Assembly: GCF_000716595.1 (NCBI RefSeq) | Contig: NZ_JNXC01000002.1 | Coordinates: 310,001-374,000, forward strand | From: Saccharothrix sp. NRRL B-16314 | Lineage (GTDB): Bacteria; Actinomycetota; Actinomycetes; Mycobacteriales; Pseudonocardiaceae | DNA: 64,000 bases | Direction of reading: 5' to 3' | Shown: positions 28,047 to 36,721 of the stretch, piece after piece | Numbering within the stretch: the stretch's first letter is position 1 | How the letters are laid out: each line of letters starts with the position of its first letter | The notes under the pieces: generated by a model | Seen by the model: only the letters and a program-made list of their open reading frames with translations | Told to the model about the DNA's origin: nothing | Database searches by the model: none | Made by a program: the position numbers and the translations under genes

Positions 28047-28850
28047 ATGGCAGACGAGCTGGTCCACTACGAGGTGCGGCGCGGCATCGCGACGATCACG
28101 CTGGACTCCCCCCGCAACCGCAACGCCCTGTCCGCACAGCTGCGCGCCGAGCTGACCGGACACCTGAAGACCGCCACGGCCGACGACGCCGTGCGCGTGA
28201 TCGTGCTGAGCCACACCGGACCGGTGTTCTGCTCCGGCATGGACCTGAAGGAGGCGGGCGGGGCGAGTGCGGACAAGCAGGGGGTCAACGAGTTCCCGGC
28301 GATCCTGGAACAGCTGTGGACCAGCCCGAAGCCCGTCGTCGCACGGCTGGCCGGCCCGGCGCGTGCGGGTGGTGTCGGCATCGTGGCGGCGTGCGACATC
28401 GCGGTCGCGGTGGACACGGCCACGTTCGCGTTCAGCGAGGTCCGCATCGGCGTCGTGCCCGCCGTCATCTCGGTGACCGTGCTCCCCCGCCTGCTGCCCC
28501 GGGCGGCCCACGAGCTGTTCCTGACCGGCGAGACGTTCGCCGCGCCGAAGGCCGTGGCCATCGGTTTGATCAACTCCGCGGTGGCCGCCGACGACCTGGA
28601 CACCGAGGTCGGCAGGTACACGGACATGCTCGCGCTGGGCGCGCCGAACGCCCTGGCCGCCACGAAGCGGATGTTGCAGGAACCCCGGCCGGACGACCTC
28701 GGCGAGGTGTTCGCCGACATGCTCGCCCTGTCCGCACGCCACTTCGGCGGCCCCGAAGGTCAGGAAGGCATCGCCGCGTTCGTCGGCAAGCGCAAGCCGT
28801 CGTGGGTGCCCACCGAGGAGTCCGGCACCGAGGAATCCGGCACGAACTAG
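28047..28850 (+). CDS. Enoyl-CoA hydratase/isomerase family protein
   Basis: 267 residues of the crotonase fold. Oxyanion-hole segments CSGMDLKEAGG and GPARAGGVGIVAACD and the FAFSEVRIGVVP loop fit. The usual GG before the catalytic region is partly changed (PARAGG), so activity may differ. The C-terminus ends in a short repeat (EESGTEESGT). It is divergent from the DJ-1/marR pair and shares their control region. Confidence 0.87.
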   Translation: MADELVHYEVRRGIATITLDSPRNRNALSAQLRAELTGHLKTATADDAVRVIVLSHTGPVFCSGMDLKEAGGASADKQGVNEFPAILEQLWTSPKPVVARLAGPARAGGVGIVAACDIAVAVDTATFAFSEVRIGVVPAVISVTVLPRLLPRAAHELFLTGETFAAPKAVAIGLINSAVAADDLDTEVGRYTDMLALGAPNALAATKRMLQEPRPDDLGEVFADMLALSARHFGGPEGQEGIAAFVGKRKPSWVPTEESGTEESGTN

Positions 28851-28906
28851 GTGGGTCGAGCAGGCGAGGGGCGGGACACCGGGGACGAGGTGTCCCGCCG
28901 ACAACC

Positions 28907-29107
28907 TCAGCCGCGCTTCAACCCCGCGACGAAGTGCGCGAACGCGGCCGGGGCGAAGATCAGCGCCGGTCCGGCGGGCGCCTTGCTGTCCCGCACCGCC
29001 GTGCCGATCTCCACATGTGCCAACTCGACGCACTGAGCGCCGCCGGCGTTAGAACGGCCGCTCTTGCGCCACCGGGCATCCGTGAGGGTGGTGGCCATGC
29101 TCCACAT
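28907..29107 (-). CDS. DUF397 domain protein
   Basis: 66 residues: WRKSGRSNAGGAQCVELAHV is the DUF397 hallmark, followed by VRDSKAPAGPALIF. The ATG at 29107 begins two bases after the XRE regulator stop. In actinomycetes these small proteins pair with an upstream XRE/DUF5753 regulator, often controlling development or antibiotic production, probably by binding the regulator. Confidence 0.9.
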   Translation of the reverse strand: MWSMATTLTDARWRKSGRSNAGGAQCVELAHVEIGTAVRDSKAPAGPALIFAPAAFAHFVAGLKRG

Positions 29108-29109
29108 TG

Positions 29110-29955
29110 CTACTCCCTGGTGTCGGCGAGGTCCGCGATCCTGCGGTCGAGGATCTCCGTCGACTCTCCACCGGAAGCGGCCAGACGCCAAGCGTGCTCG
29201 AACGCGAACACATACGGCGCAGGGGCCTTGATGTAGTCCGAGCGGGTCAAGGTCTCCACGTAAGCCAACGTCTTCGCATCGACTTCCAACAGCGTGTACG
29301 GGCAGACGAGCGCGGGAACGATCCCGCTCGTGGTGGACCTCGGCAGCACCCGGAGGCCGACGTTGGGCATGTCCGCCACTTCGCGGAGGTGTTCGAGCTG
29401 CCGTCGAAGCACCGCCGGTCCACCGTTCGCGCGGTCGAACGCTTCCTCGCCAAGCACGATCCTGACTTCCGGCCCGTCCGACCGGATGACCCGCGCGCCG
29501 CGTTCGGCTCGTTCCTGGGCGTAGCCCGGCAAGTCGGCCGCGACGATGACCGGCGAGAGCGACAACGCCGTGTACGCGAACTCGGCGGTCTGGAGCAAGC
29601 CGGGGATTTCGTTGTACACCATCGCGATCTTGGTCGCGCGGCGTTCCAGCGACACGTACTGGCGCGACGTGCCGAGGGTCTTCGCGGGCTTGGCGCGGCG
29701 TCGGGCGATCGTGGCCAGCGATCGCAGTTCCTCAGCCTGGGCCGAGGCGACTTCGTACCGCTCGACCATCCAGTCGACGTCCTGCGATCGCGGCGCGATG
29801 GTGCCGGTTTCGATCTTCGACAGCTTGCCGAAGTAGCCACCGACAGCCCTGTCCGCTTCACCGAACTCGACCCTCGCGGCTTCTCTGAGCTGACGGGCCA
29901 GTTCGCCGAACTGGAGCCGCGCGATCACGGGGTCGAAGTCGTCTTCACCAACCAT
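29110..29955 (-). CDS. XRE family regulator with DUF5753 domain
   Basis: 281 residues: an N-terminal helix-turn-helix (FGELARQLREAARVEFGEAD, then KLSKIETGTIAP) and a DUF5753 effector-like domain (IPGLLQTAEFAYTAL). The ATG at 29955 (MVGEDDFDP) starts the domain; 10 extra residues are possible upstream. It pairs with DUF397. An inverted repeat at 30002-30036 upstream is the likely operator. Confidence 0.9.
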   Translation of the reverse strand: MVGEDDFDPVIARLQFGELARQLREAARVEFGEADRAVGGYFGKLSKIETGTIAPRSQDVDWMVERYEVASAQAEELRSLATIARRRAKPAKTLGTSRQYVSLERRATKIAMVYNEIPGLLQTAEFAYTALSLSPVIVAADLPGYAQERAERGARVIRSDGPEVRIVLGEEAFDRANGGPAVLRRQLEHLREVADMPNVGLRVLPRSTTSGIVPALVCPYTLLEVDAKTLAYVETLTRSDYIKAPAPYVFAFEHAWRLAASGGESTEILDRRIADLADTRE

Positions 29956-30001
29956 GCGCGGGAGTGTGCCGCACGAAACGCACACCGCTTGGACGCCTGA
30001 C

Positions 30002-30036
30002 CGAGTGAATCAAACAGCAAATCAAGTTTTCACTCG
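30002..30036. promoter_or_regulatory. Inverted repeat CGAGTGAA-N19-TTCACTCG
   Basis: Perfect 8-base arms in an AT-rich gap between the XRE regulator and the divergent 74-residue gene. A second, smaller repeat AACAC-N4-GTGTT lies at 30041-30054. Placement suggests control of both divergent genes by the XRE protein. Confidence 0.55.
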
Positions 30037-30079
30037 TTAGAACACATCCGTGTTTGAGTTGCCGTCTTACTCTCGCTGC

Positions 30080-30304
30080 ATGCCATTCCAGAGCGACATC
30101 GGGGTCGAGCACTCCTCCTACATCAAGATCCACACCGATGCGCGGTTCAAGTCGCACATCACCGGGGACGGCGACTTCGAGCTGAACTTCGACGGTGTGG
30201 TGGACCTGTCCCTGACGCCCGAAGCGGCAGTGAAGGTGTACCGGATGCTCGGGGACGCACTACCGGACTTGCGCGAGTTCTCCGACACCGAACCCGCGGA
30301 ATAG
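30080..30304 (+). CDS. Hypothetical protein, 74 aa
   Basis: MPFQSDIGVEHSSYIKIHTD begins an acidic beta-rich protein that ends with a helix (AAVKVYRMLGDALPDL). I do not recognise it. It diverges from the XRE regulator and converges with barstar. Such small acidic proteins often accompany XRE/DUF397 pairs, so it may be a regulated target. An upstream ATG at 30050 is possible. Confidence 0.6.
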   Translation: MPFQSDIGVEHSSYIKIHTDARFKSHITGDGDFELNFDGVVDLSLTPEAAVKVYRMLGDALPDLREFSDTEPAE

Positions 30305-30305
30305 C

Positions 30306-30575
30306 TCAGTCCGTGTACTCCACAATCAGCACGCGTTCCCCTGCATCAGCAGTGCGGGTGGCGGCGTCGGCGAGGACGGCTTCGACGTCGGCGTTGCCCC
30401 CCTCCCACACCAGCACGTGCTCACCCTCCGGCAACCACGACAAGTCGGTCAGGCAGTCGTACAACGCGTCCAGGTTGTGCCCGAACCAATCAGGAAAGCT
30501 CAACGCGTCCGCAATCGCCCCGATGGCGGCCTTCTTCGAGTGCGCGCCCCGGCGCACCACGTGCCGGTAGGTCAT
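30306..30575 (-). CDS. Barstar family ribonuclease inhibitor
   Basis: 89 residues with the barstar pattern: SKKAAIGAIADALSFPDWFG and the NLDALYDCLTDLSW helix that plugs the RNase active site. It overlaps the upstream ribonuclease by four bases (30572-30575), the expected order for a toxin with its immunity protein. Confidence 0.92.
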   Translation of the reverse strand: MTYRHVVRRGAHSKKAAIGAIADALSFPDWFGHNLDALYDCLTDLSWLPEGEHVLVWEGGNADVEAVLADAATRTADAGERVLIVEYTD

Positions 30576-31015
30576 TTCGTCACGTCCACGACGACGAACG
30601 ACTCGTAGTGGTCACCCGTGTAGTACACCTCGTCCGACGACCCGGTGACGATCCGACGCGCACCGCGATCGTCACTGCCCGGCGTAGGCACGGTGTACTC
30701 GCGGTAGTAGTCGCGGGCTTCGGCCGGGAGTATCTTCTCGCGGTTCTGGAACGTCACCCCGTCGTTGCGCGGGTACGGGAACGGGCCGTCCCGCTCGATC
30801 AGCTCCCACGTCGCCTTGGCCTCCGGGGGCAGCTCGGACAGCGCCTCGACCGGCAACCCGGAGTCCGCACCGGGAACGTCGACCGCCGCACCGGGCACGG
30901 AACTGGAGGTGGGCGGAGCGGGCGACGAGTCGGTGAGGTCCTTGGCGAAGTAGCCGACCACGACCAGCACGATCAGGCCGAGCAGTGCGGCGGAGAGCCG
31001 CCGGGCGGGAGTCAC
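30572..31015 (-). CDS. Secreted guanyl-specific ribonuclease (barnase/RNase Sa family)
   Basis: 147 residues. An N-terminal hydrophobic segment (LSAALLGLIVLVVVGYFA) exports or anchors the protein, followed by a Ser/Pro linker. The catalytic domain has PFPYPRNDGVTFQNRE, Glu106 (EYTVPTPG), Arg120-Arg121 and His136 (GDHYESF), matching the active site of barnase. It may be an extracellular nuclease for nutrition or competition. Confidence 0.93.
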   Translation of the reverse strand: MTPARRLSAALLGLIVLVVVGYFAKDLTDSSPAPPTSSSVPGAAVDVPGADSGLPVEALSELPPEAKATWELIERDGPFPYPRNDGVTFQNREKILPAEARDYYREYTVPTPGSDDRGARRIVTGSSDEVYYTGDHYESFVVVDVTK

Positions 31016-31026
31016 GACTCCAGAGC

Positions 31027-31263
31027 CTACGAAGAACGGCCCGCGTCCACCTTCTCGGGCTTCCCCTCGTCACTCCCCGGCTCGACCTTGGGCACCGGGT
31101 TGAACCTGGTCGAGGCGTTGTCGACGACCCGGTCGATCAGCCGGGCCACCCCCAGGGACAACGGCAGCAGCACGCACATGAGCAGCGCGAACTGGAAGGG
31201 GAAGGCCAGCTGCGCCATCCACAGCTCGACCCCGTCCCACCACTGCTCGAACCCGTCCACCAC
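31027..31263 (-). CDS. Small membrane protein, 78 aa
   Basis: From the GTG at 31263: a Trp-rich start (VDGFEQWWDGVELW), one hydrophobic helix pair (QLAFPFQFALLMCVLLPLSL) and a charged C-terminal tail. No family is recognised. It ends 11 bases before the ribonuclease start, so the three genes may form an operon. A role in handling the RNase is possible but unproven. The adjacent GTG at 31260 is an alternative start. Confidence 0.6.
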   Translation of the reverse strand: MVDGFEQWWDGVELWMAQLAFPFQFALLMCVLLPLSLGVARLIDRVVDNASTRFNPVPKVEPGSDEGKPEKVDAGRSS

Positions 31264-31331
31264 ACCACCGAGCCTAGTCCCGTGACGCGCTTCACCGCAC
31301 ACGGATCACTACCAGTCGGTAAGTTGCCCGC

Positions 31332-32300
31332 ATGTTCGCCGTCTACGCAGCCGAGCCGAGCCCGCAAGACCCGATCGCCGCCCTGCGCGTCGGCGAACGA
31401 CCGGAGCCCGAGGTCCCACCGGGTTGGGTGAAGGTGGCCGTCAAGGCCGCGAGCCTCAACATGCACGACCTGTGGACGCTGCGCGGCGTCGGGATCAAGC
31501 CCGAGCGGTTCCCGATGATCCTCGGCTGCGACGGCGCGGGCACGCTGGAGGACGGCACGGAGGTCGTGCTGCACTCGGTGATCGGCGACCCGGCCTGGTC
31601 CGGTGACGAGACCCTGGACCCCGGCCGCACGCTGCTCACCGAGAAGCACCAGGGCTCGTTCGCCGACCACGTCGTCGTCCCGGCGCGCAACGCGCTGCCC
31701 AAGCCGGCGGGGTTGAGCTTCGCCGAAGCTGCGTGCATGGGCACCGCGTGGCTGACGGCGTACCGGATGCTGTTCGTGAAGTCGGGTCTGCGGCCGGGTC
31801 AGACGATGCTCGTGCAGGGCGCGTCCGGTGGCGTGTCGACGGCTCTGGTGCAGTTGGGCCGCGCGGCGGGCTTCCGGGTGTGGGTCACCGGCCGCACGGA
31901 GGAGAAGCGGGCACTGGCCGAGAGCCTGGGCGCGCACCAGTCGTTCGAGTCCGGCGCACGGCTGCCGGAGCGCGTGGACGCGGTGTTCGAGACCGTCGGC
32001 AAGGCCACCTGGTCGCACTCGATGAAGTCGCTCAAGCCGGGCGGGATCGTGGTGATCTCCGGCGCGACGAGCGGTGACGCGTCGGCGGCCGAGTTGCAGC
32101 GGCTGTTCTTCCTCCAGCTGCGGGTGGTCGGCTCGACCATGGGCACGCGCGAGGAGTTGGGCGACCTGCTGGCGTTCTGCGAGCTGAACGGCCTGCGTCC
32201 GCAGATCGGCGCGGAGCTGCCGTTCGACCGGGCCGAGGAGGGCCTGCGCGCCATGCTCGACGGCGAGACCGCGGGCAAGATCGTCTTCACGCGGAGCTGA
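31332..32300 (+). CDS. Zinc-type alcohol dehydrogenase/quinone oxidoreductase (MDR family)
   Basis: 322 residues. GroES-like N-terminus (VKVAVKAASLNMHDLWTLRG), then a Rossmann domain with QGASGGVSTALVQL. The structural-zinc cysteines of alcohol dehydrogenases are missing, so this is a zinc-free, NADPH-dependent quinone oxidoreductase-like enzyme. It stands alone and diverges from the small membrane protein. Confidence 0.87.
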   Translation: MFAVYAAEPSPQDPIAALRVGERPEPEVPPGWVKVAVKAASLNMHDLWTLRGVGIKPERFPMILGCDGAGTLEDGTEVVLHSVIGDPAWSGDETLDPGRTLLTEKHQGSFADHVVVPARNALPKPAGLSFAEAACMGTAWLTAYRMLFVKSGLRPGQTMLVQGASGGVSTALVQLGRAAGFRVWVTGRTEEKRALAESLGAHQSFESGARLPERVDAVFETVGKATWSHSMKSLKPGGIVVISGATSGDASAAELQRLFFLQLRVVGSTMGTREELGDLLAFCELNGLRPQIGAELPFDRAEEGLRAMLDGETAGKIVFTRS

Positions 32301-32422
32301 GAGTCGCCACTCCGTACAACCGAACAAGAAACGGCCCTTCGAATGGTGTGATCGGACAAACCCGGTGACAGTTGACCGGCGTACGGTTCGCCGCACACCA
32401 ATCCACCGAGGGAGCTGGACGA

Positions 32423-33859
32423 ATGACGGTGCAGGACGGATTCGGCCGGGGCAGCGGCGTGTTCCGCCGCAAGCCGATCGAGCAGATCAGTGACGAGAAG
32501 ACGGCGCTGACCCGGACCTTGGGGCTGTGGCAGCTCACCGCGATCGGCATCGGCGGCATCATCGGCGCGGGCATCTTCTCGCTGGCCGGCGCCGTGGCCA
32601 ACAAGACCGCGGGCCCGGCCGTGCTGATCTCGTTCCTCGTCGCGGGCATCGCCAGCGCCGCCGCCGCGTTCTCCTACGCGGAGTTCGCGGGCCTGATCCC
32701 CAAGGCGGGCTCGGCCTACACCTACGGCTACGCCGTGCTCGGCGAGATCGTCGGCTGGTTCATCGGCTGGGACCTGCTGCTGGAGTACACCGCGATCGTG
32801 GCCGTGGTGGCGATCGGCATCAGCGGCTACTTCAACGAGCTGCTGAACCTGCTGGGCATCGACCTGCCGGTGTGGATGCTCGGCGCGCCCGGCACGGAGA
32901 CCGGTGACGTCGCGGCGGGCAGCTACAAGGTCAACCTGTTCGCCGTGCTGCTGTGCCTGCTGATCGCGTTCGTGCTCAACACGGGCATGAAGAACGCCGC
33001 CCGCTTCGAGACGACCCTGGTGTACCTGAAGGTCGCCGTGGTGCTCCTGGTGATCGTGGTCGGCGCGTTCCACATCAACACCGGCAACTACAACCCGTTC
33101 TTCCCGTTCGGCCTGTCCGGCGCGCTCACGGGCGCGGCCACGGTGTTCTTCGCGGTGTTCGGCTACGACGCCATGAGCACGGCCGCCGAGGAGTCCAAGG
33201 ACTCCCAGAAGCACATGCCGAAGGCGATCATCTACTCGCTGGCCGTCTCGATGGTGCTGTACGTGCTCGCCTGCCTGGTGCTCACCGGCATGGTCAACTA
33301 CAAGGACGTGGACGCGGAGAGCGCGTTCGCCTCGGCGTTCGCCGACATCGGCCTGCCGGCGCTGGGCATCATCATCTCCGTCGGCGCGGTGCTGGGCATC
33401 ACGACGGTGCTGTTCACCTTCCTGATGGGCGCGGCGCGGGTCGGCTACTCGATGTCGCGCGACGGCCTGCTGCCGAAGTGGTTCGCCAAGACGCACCCGG
33501 TCAAGCACGTGCCGACGCGCACCACGTGGGTGCTCGGCGTCGCGTCCGCCGTCATCGCCGGCTTCCTGCCCATCGCCGAGGCCGCCGAGCTGACCAACAT
33601 CGGCATCCTGCTGGCGTTCGTGGTGGTCTGCGTCGCGGTGATCGTGCTGCGGTACAAGCAGCCCGACCTGCCGCGCACGTTCAAGACGCCGGGCATGCCG
33701 GTCGTGCCGATCATCGGCGTGGTGTTCTCGCTGTGGCTGATCACGTTCCTGGCGCCGGAGACCTGGCTGCGCTTCGGCGTCTGGTTCCTCATCGGGCTGG
33801 TCGTGTACTTCGCCTACAGCAAGCGGAAGTCACTCCTCAACAACCGCACCGAGGACTGA
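32423..33859 (+). CDS. APC superfamily amino acid permease
   Basis: 478 residues with 12 predicted transmembrane helices. The first-helix motif IGGIIGAGIFSLAGAVA and the TM6-TM8 loop (FAVFGYDAMSTAAEESKD) are typical of cationic-amino-acid permeases of the APC family. Substrate unknown. Its last 30 bases overlap the convergent DUF885 gene. The ATG at 32423 is preceded by GGGAGCTGGACGA. Confidence 0.9.
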   Translation: MTVQDGFGRGSGVFRRKPIEQISDEKTALTRTLGLWQLTAIGIGGIIGAGIFSLAGAVANKTAGPAVLISFLVAGIASAAAAFSYAEFAGLIPKAGSAYTYGYAVLGEIVGWFIGWDLLLEYTAIVAVVAIGISGYFNELLNLLGIDLPVWMLGAPGTETGDVAAGSYKVNLFAVLLCLLIAFVLNTGMKNAARFETTLVYLKVAVVLLVIVVGAFHINTGNYNPFFPFGLSGALTGAATVFFAVFGYDAMSTAAEESKDSQKHMPKAIIYSLAVSMVLYVLACLVLTGMVNYKDVDAESAFASAFADIGLPALGIIISVGAVLGITTVLFTFLMGAARVGYSMSRDGLLPKWFAKTHPVKHVPTRTTWVLGVASAVIAGFLPIAEAAELTNIGILLAFVVVCVAVIVLRYKQPDLPRTFKTPGMPVVPIIGVVFSLWLITFLAPETWLRFGVWFLIGLVVYFAYSKRKSLLNNRTED

Positions 33860-35473
33860 GTCGCACCACTCGTCGACCACGTCGGCGAGCACGGCCATCG
33901 GCAGCGGTCCGCCGCACAGCACGAGGTCGTGGAACGCCCTGATGTCGAAGCGGTCGCCCAGCCGGCGCTCCGCCTCACCGCGCAGGCGCTGGATCTCCAG
34001 CCGCCCCACCATGTAGGACAGCGCCTGCGCGGGGTTCTCGATGTACCGGTCGACCTCGGAGAAGACGTCGACGTCCGACATGACCGCGTTGGCGCGCAAG
34101 TACTCCACGGCCTGCTGACGCGTCCAGCGCAACGCGTGCAGACCGGTGTCCACCACCAGGCGGGCGGCCCGCAGCGAGTCGCCCGACAGCATCCCGAGCC
34201 GCGCCACGTCGTCGCTGTAGAGGCCCATCTCGTCGGCCAGCCGCTCCGCGTACAGCGCCCACCCCTCCAGGTAGGCCTCGATGGACGCGAACCGGCGCAG
34301 CACCGGCAGGTCGACCAACTGCTGGGCCGACGCGATCTGGAAGTGGTGCCCCGGCACGGCCTCGTGGAACGCGGTGGACTCGGCGCTGAACCGGTCGCGC
34401 AGCTCGGCCTGGTGGGTGTTGACGAAGTACGTGCCCGGCCGGGAGCCGTCCATCGCCGGGTCCATGTAGTAGGCCAGCGGCGCGTTCGGCGCCTCGGCCT
34501 CCGGGACCGCCTCGACCTCGCACCGCGCCACCGGGACGGTGCCGAACCAGCCGCCCGCGACCTCCTCCGCGCGGGCGATGCACTCCTTGGCCGGCACCAG
34601 CATCTCGTCGGCACTTCCCCAGCGCAGCGCCGGATCAGCGAGCAGTCGGGCACGCACGCCGGCCGCCGTGGTCGGGCCGAACACCCGTCCACCGATCTCC
34701 TCGTACTCCCGGTCCAGCGACTCGATCAGGTCCAACCCGATCCGGTGCAGCTCCTCAGGCGTGTGCGCTGTCGTCGTGTACATCCGGACCAGGTCGGGGT
34801 AGATCAGGTCGCCGTCGGGCAGCCAGCACAGGCCCGGCTGCGTGTCGGCGCGACCGCGGTGGACCACCTCAGTGCGCAGGAAGTCGCGGTAGCGGGCGAC
34901 AGCCGGGCGCACGGTCCCGTGCAGCAGCCGGTCGCACCTGGACGTGAACGCGGTGCCGTGCAGCGGCGTGGACAGCGGGTCGACGTCCTCGGCCAGGTAG
35001 CGGTCGAGGCGGCCGATGGCGGATTCCACCAGGTGTCGCAGGGGACGGCGGGCGGACTCCCGTTGCCGCTGCGCGAGGGTTTCCAGGTACGCGGGCAGTG
35101 CCGACAGCCGGGTCAGGTAGGCCTGCCGTGCCGCGTCGTCGGTCGGGCGGATCAGGGGTAACGCGCCGAGCAGCACGACCAGCGGCGCGGTGAGGCCTTC
35201 CGCGTGGGTGTGCTCGACCAGCTTCGCGTCGAGGCGGTGCACCATGCCCCACGCCTGCTGCGCGACCACCGCCCGTGTCACCGGGTCGTCGTCCCCGGTG
35301 CGCGCGAGTCGCGCGATGTCCACGGCACGGTCGCGCAGCACGCGGTGACCTTCGGCGCTCGGGTCCGGCAGCCGGTCGTCCCAGCCGGGCAGGCCGAGCA
35401 GCGTCGCCATGACGGGATCTCCGTCCAGCAGCAGGGTCAGCAACTCGTCGGCGAGCTCGCGCGCGGTGGTCAC
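33830..35473 (-). CDS. DUF885 family metallopeptidase-like protein
   Basis: 547 residues. The zinc motif is FHEAVPGHHFQ, with a Glu downstream in EAYLEGWALYAERL, the pattern of the DUF885 family related to carboxypeptidases. No signal peptide, so a cytosolic peptidase. It ends within the permease 3' end (33830-33859) on the opposite strand. Confidence 0.88.
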   Translation of the reverse strand: MTTARELADELLTLLLDGDPVMATLLGLPGWDDRLPDPSAEGHRVLRDRAVDIARLARTGDDDPVTRAVVAQQAWGMVHRLDAKLVEHTHAEGLTAPLVVLLGALPLIRPTDDAARQAYLTRLSALPAYLETLAQRQRESARRPLRHLVESAIGRLDRYLAEDVDPLSTPLHGTAFTSRCDRLLHGTVRPAVARYRDFLRTEVVHRGRADTQPGLCWLPDGDLIYPDLVRMYTTTAHTPEELHRIGLDLIESLDREYEEIGGRVFGPTTAAGVRARLLADPALRWGSADEMLVPAKECIARAEEVAGGWFGTVPVARCEVEAVPEAEAPNAPLAYYMDPAMDGSRPGTYFVNTHQAELRDRFSAESTAFHEAVPGHHFQIASAQQLVDLPVLRRFASIEAYLEGWALYAERLADEMGLYSDDVARLGMLSGDSLRAARLVVDTGLHALRWTRQQAVEYLRANAVMSDVDVFSEVDRYIENPAQALSYMVGRLEIQRLRGEAERRLGDRFDIRAFHDLVLCGGPLPMAVLADVVDEWCDSVLGAVVEE

Positions 35474-35491
35474 GCCGCCAATTCTGTGGCG

Positions 35492-36529
35492 CTACCCCGG
35501 CGGAATGCGCGTGTTCACGACGGAAATGGCGTCACGGGCCTCGGCGACCAGGCGTGCCACGATCTCGGCCGCCGGGGCCGGTCGGACCAGCGGGTAGGTC
35601 TGCCCGGCCCACATCGACATCAGCTCCGGGTCCCCGGACGCGCGCACCGGCTTGGTCAGGTGGTGCACCTCCGGGTACGCGGCGGGTGCGTTGCCCTGGT
35701 TCTCGACCAGGAACCGGTTCACCAGGCCGCGCGCCGGACGTCCGCTGAACGCCCTGGTCAGGGCGGTGCGGCGGGTGCCTTCGGCCAGGGCCTTGCGGTG
35801 CGCGGCGGACGTGCCCGCCTCGGGTGCGGCCAGGAACGCGGTACCGAGCTGGGCCGCGACCGCGCCCGCGGTGAGGACGGCGGCGACGTCCGCGCCGTGC
35901 ACCAGTCCACCGGTGGCGATCAGCGGCAGGTCGACCCGGGCGCGGACCAGGCGGAGCGCGGCCAGCACGCCGAACAGCTCGCCGCCCCCGGGCGAGACGC
36001 CGTCGTCGGCGAACGTGCCGCGGTGCCCGCCCGCGTCGCTGCCCTGCACGCACAGCGCGTCGGCGCCGATCTGGGCCGCCTGCGCGGCTTCCTGCGGGGT
36101 GGTGACGGTGACGACGACCGTCGAGCCGGCGGCGTGCAGGCGGTGCACGTCCTCGGTGTTCGGCAGGCCGAAGGTGAAGGAGACGACCGGGACGCGCAGC
36201 GCCATGACCAGTTCCAGCTTGGCCGCGTAGGCGTCGTCGTCCCACTTCGGTTCGCCCGGCTCGGTCGGTGACAGCGCCCGGACGCGTTCGCGGTAGCCGG
36301 AGATGTCGGCGGTGGACCGGGGCCCGGGGACGAAGAGGTTGACCCCGAACGGCCGGTCGGTGAGCGCCGTCGTGGCGGTGACCTGACCGGCGACCGCCTC
36401 GACCGAGAGGTAGCCGGCGGCCAGGAACCCGAGGCCGCCCGCGCCCCCGACCGCGGCCACCAGTTCGGGTGTGGACGCCCCACCGGCCATCGGCGCGGCG
36501 ATGACGGGCACTTCGAGTCGGTCCAACAT
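35492..36529 (-). CDS. Nitronate monooxygenase family FMN protein
   Basis: 345 residues, a TIM barrel of the NMO/2-nitropropane dioxygenase family. IAAPMAGGASTPELVAAVG starts the barrel; QGSDAGGHRGTF holds the catalytic His and LPLIATGGLVHGADV the FMN phosphate site. It lies 18 bases before the DUF885 start, so the two may share a transcript. Confidence 0.9.
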   Translation of the reverse strand: MLDRLEVPVIAAPMAGGASTPELVAAVGGAGGLGFLAAGYLSVEAVAGQVTATTALTDRPFGVNLFVPGPRSTADISGYRERVRALSPTEPGEPKWDDDAYAAKLELVMALRVPVVSFTFGLPNTEDVHRLHAAGSTVVVTVTTPQEAAQAAQIGADALCVQGSDAGGHRGTFADDGVSPGGGELFGVLAALRLVRARVDLPLIATGGLVHGADVAAVLTAGAVAAQLGTAFLAAPEAGTSAAHRKALAEGTRRTALTRAFSGRPARGLVNRFLVENQGNAPAAYPEVHHLTKPVRASGDPELMSMWAGQTYPLVRPAPAAEIVARLVAEARDAISVVNTRIPPG

Positions 36530-36607
36530 GGCGCCGACCCTAACCCGCCCCGCCGCCGAAATCCCGACTTCGCACGTCCACGCCGTCCTCGCGCAAAACG
36601 CGCGCGT

Positions 36608-36715
36608 TCCGAGCGTTGAATTCGGGGGTTCCGAACGTAGGACTCACGCGTCCTGAACGTAGGACTCACGCGTTCCGGACGTAGGACTCACGGGGTCGGA
36701 GTCCTACGTCCGGAA
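36608..36715. repeat. Repeat cluster B: same family as cluster A
   Basis: Three tandem copies of TTCCGAACGTAGGACTCACG (with small changes) follow the partial module CGAGCGTTGAATTCGGG, as in cluster A. The last copy pairs with an inverted copy: TTCCGGACGTAGGACTC at 36673-36689 and its perfect complement at 36699-36715, with a 9-base loop. The hairpin starts 7 bases after the chitinase stop and could terminate its transcript. Confidence 0.9.
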
Positions 36716-36721
36716 GCGGGG

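Noticed and set aside
32953..33942. 329-codon plus frame inside the permease gene
   Set aside because: It is in the wrong frame of the amino-acid permease and rich in Arg/Gly/His without any domain.
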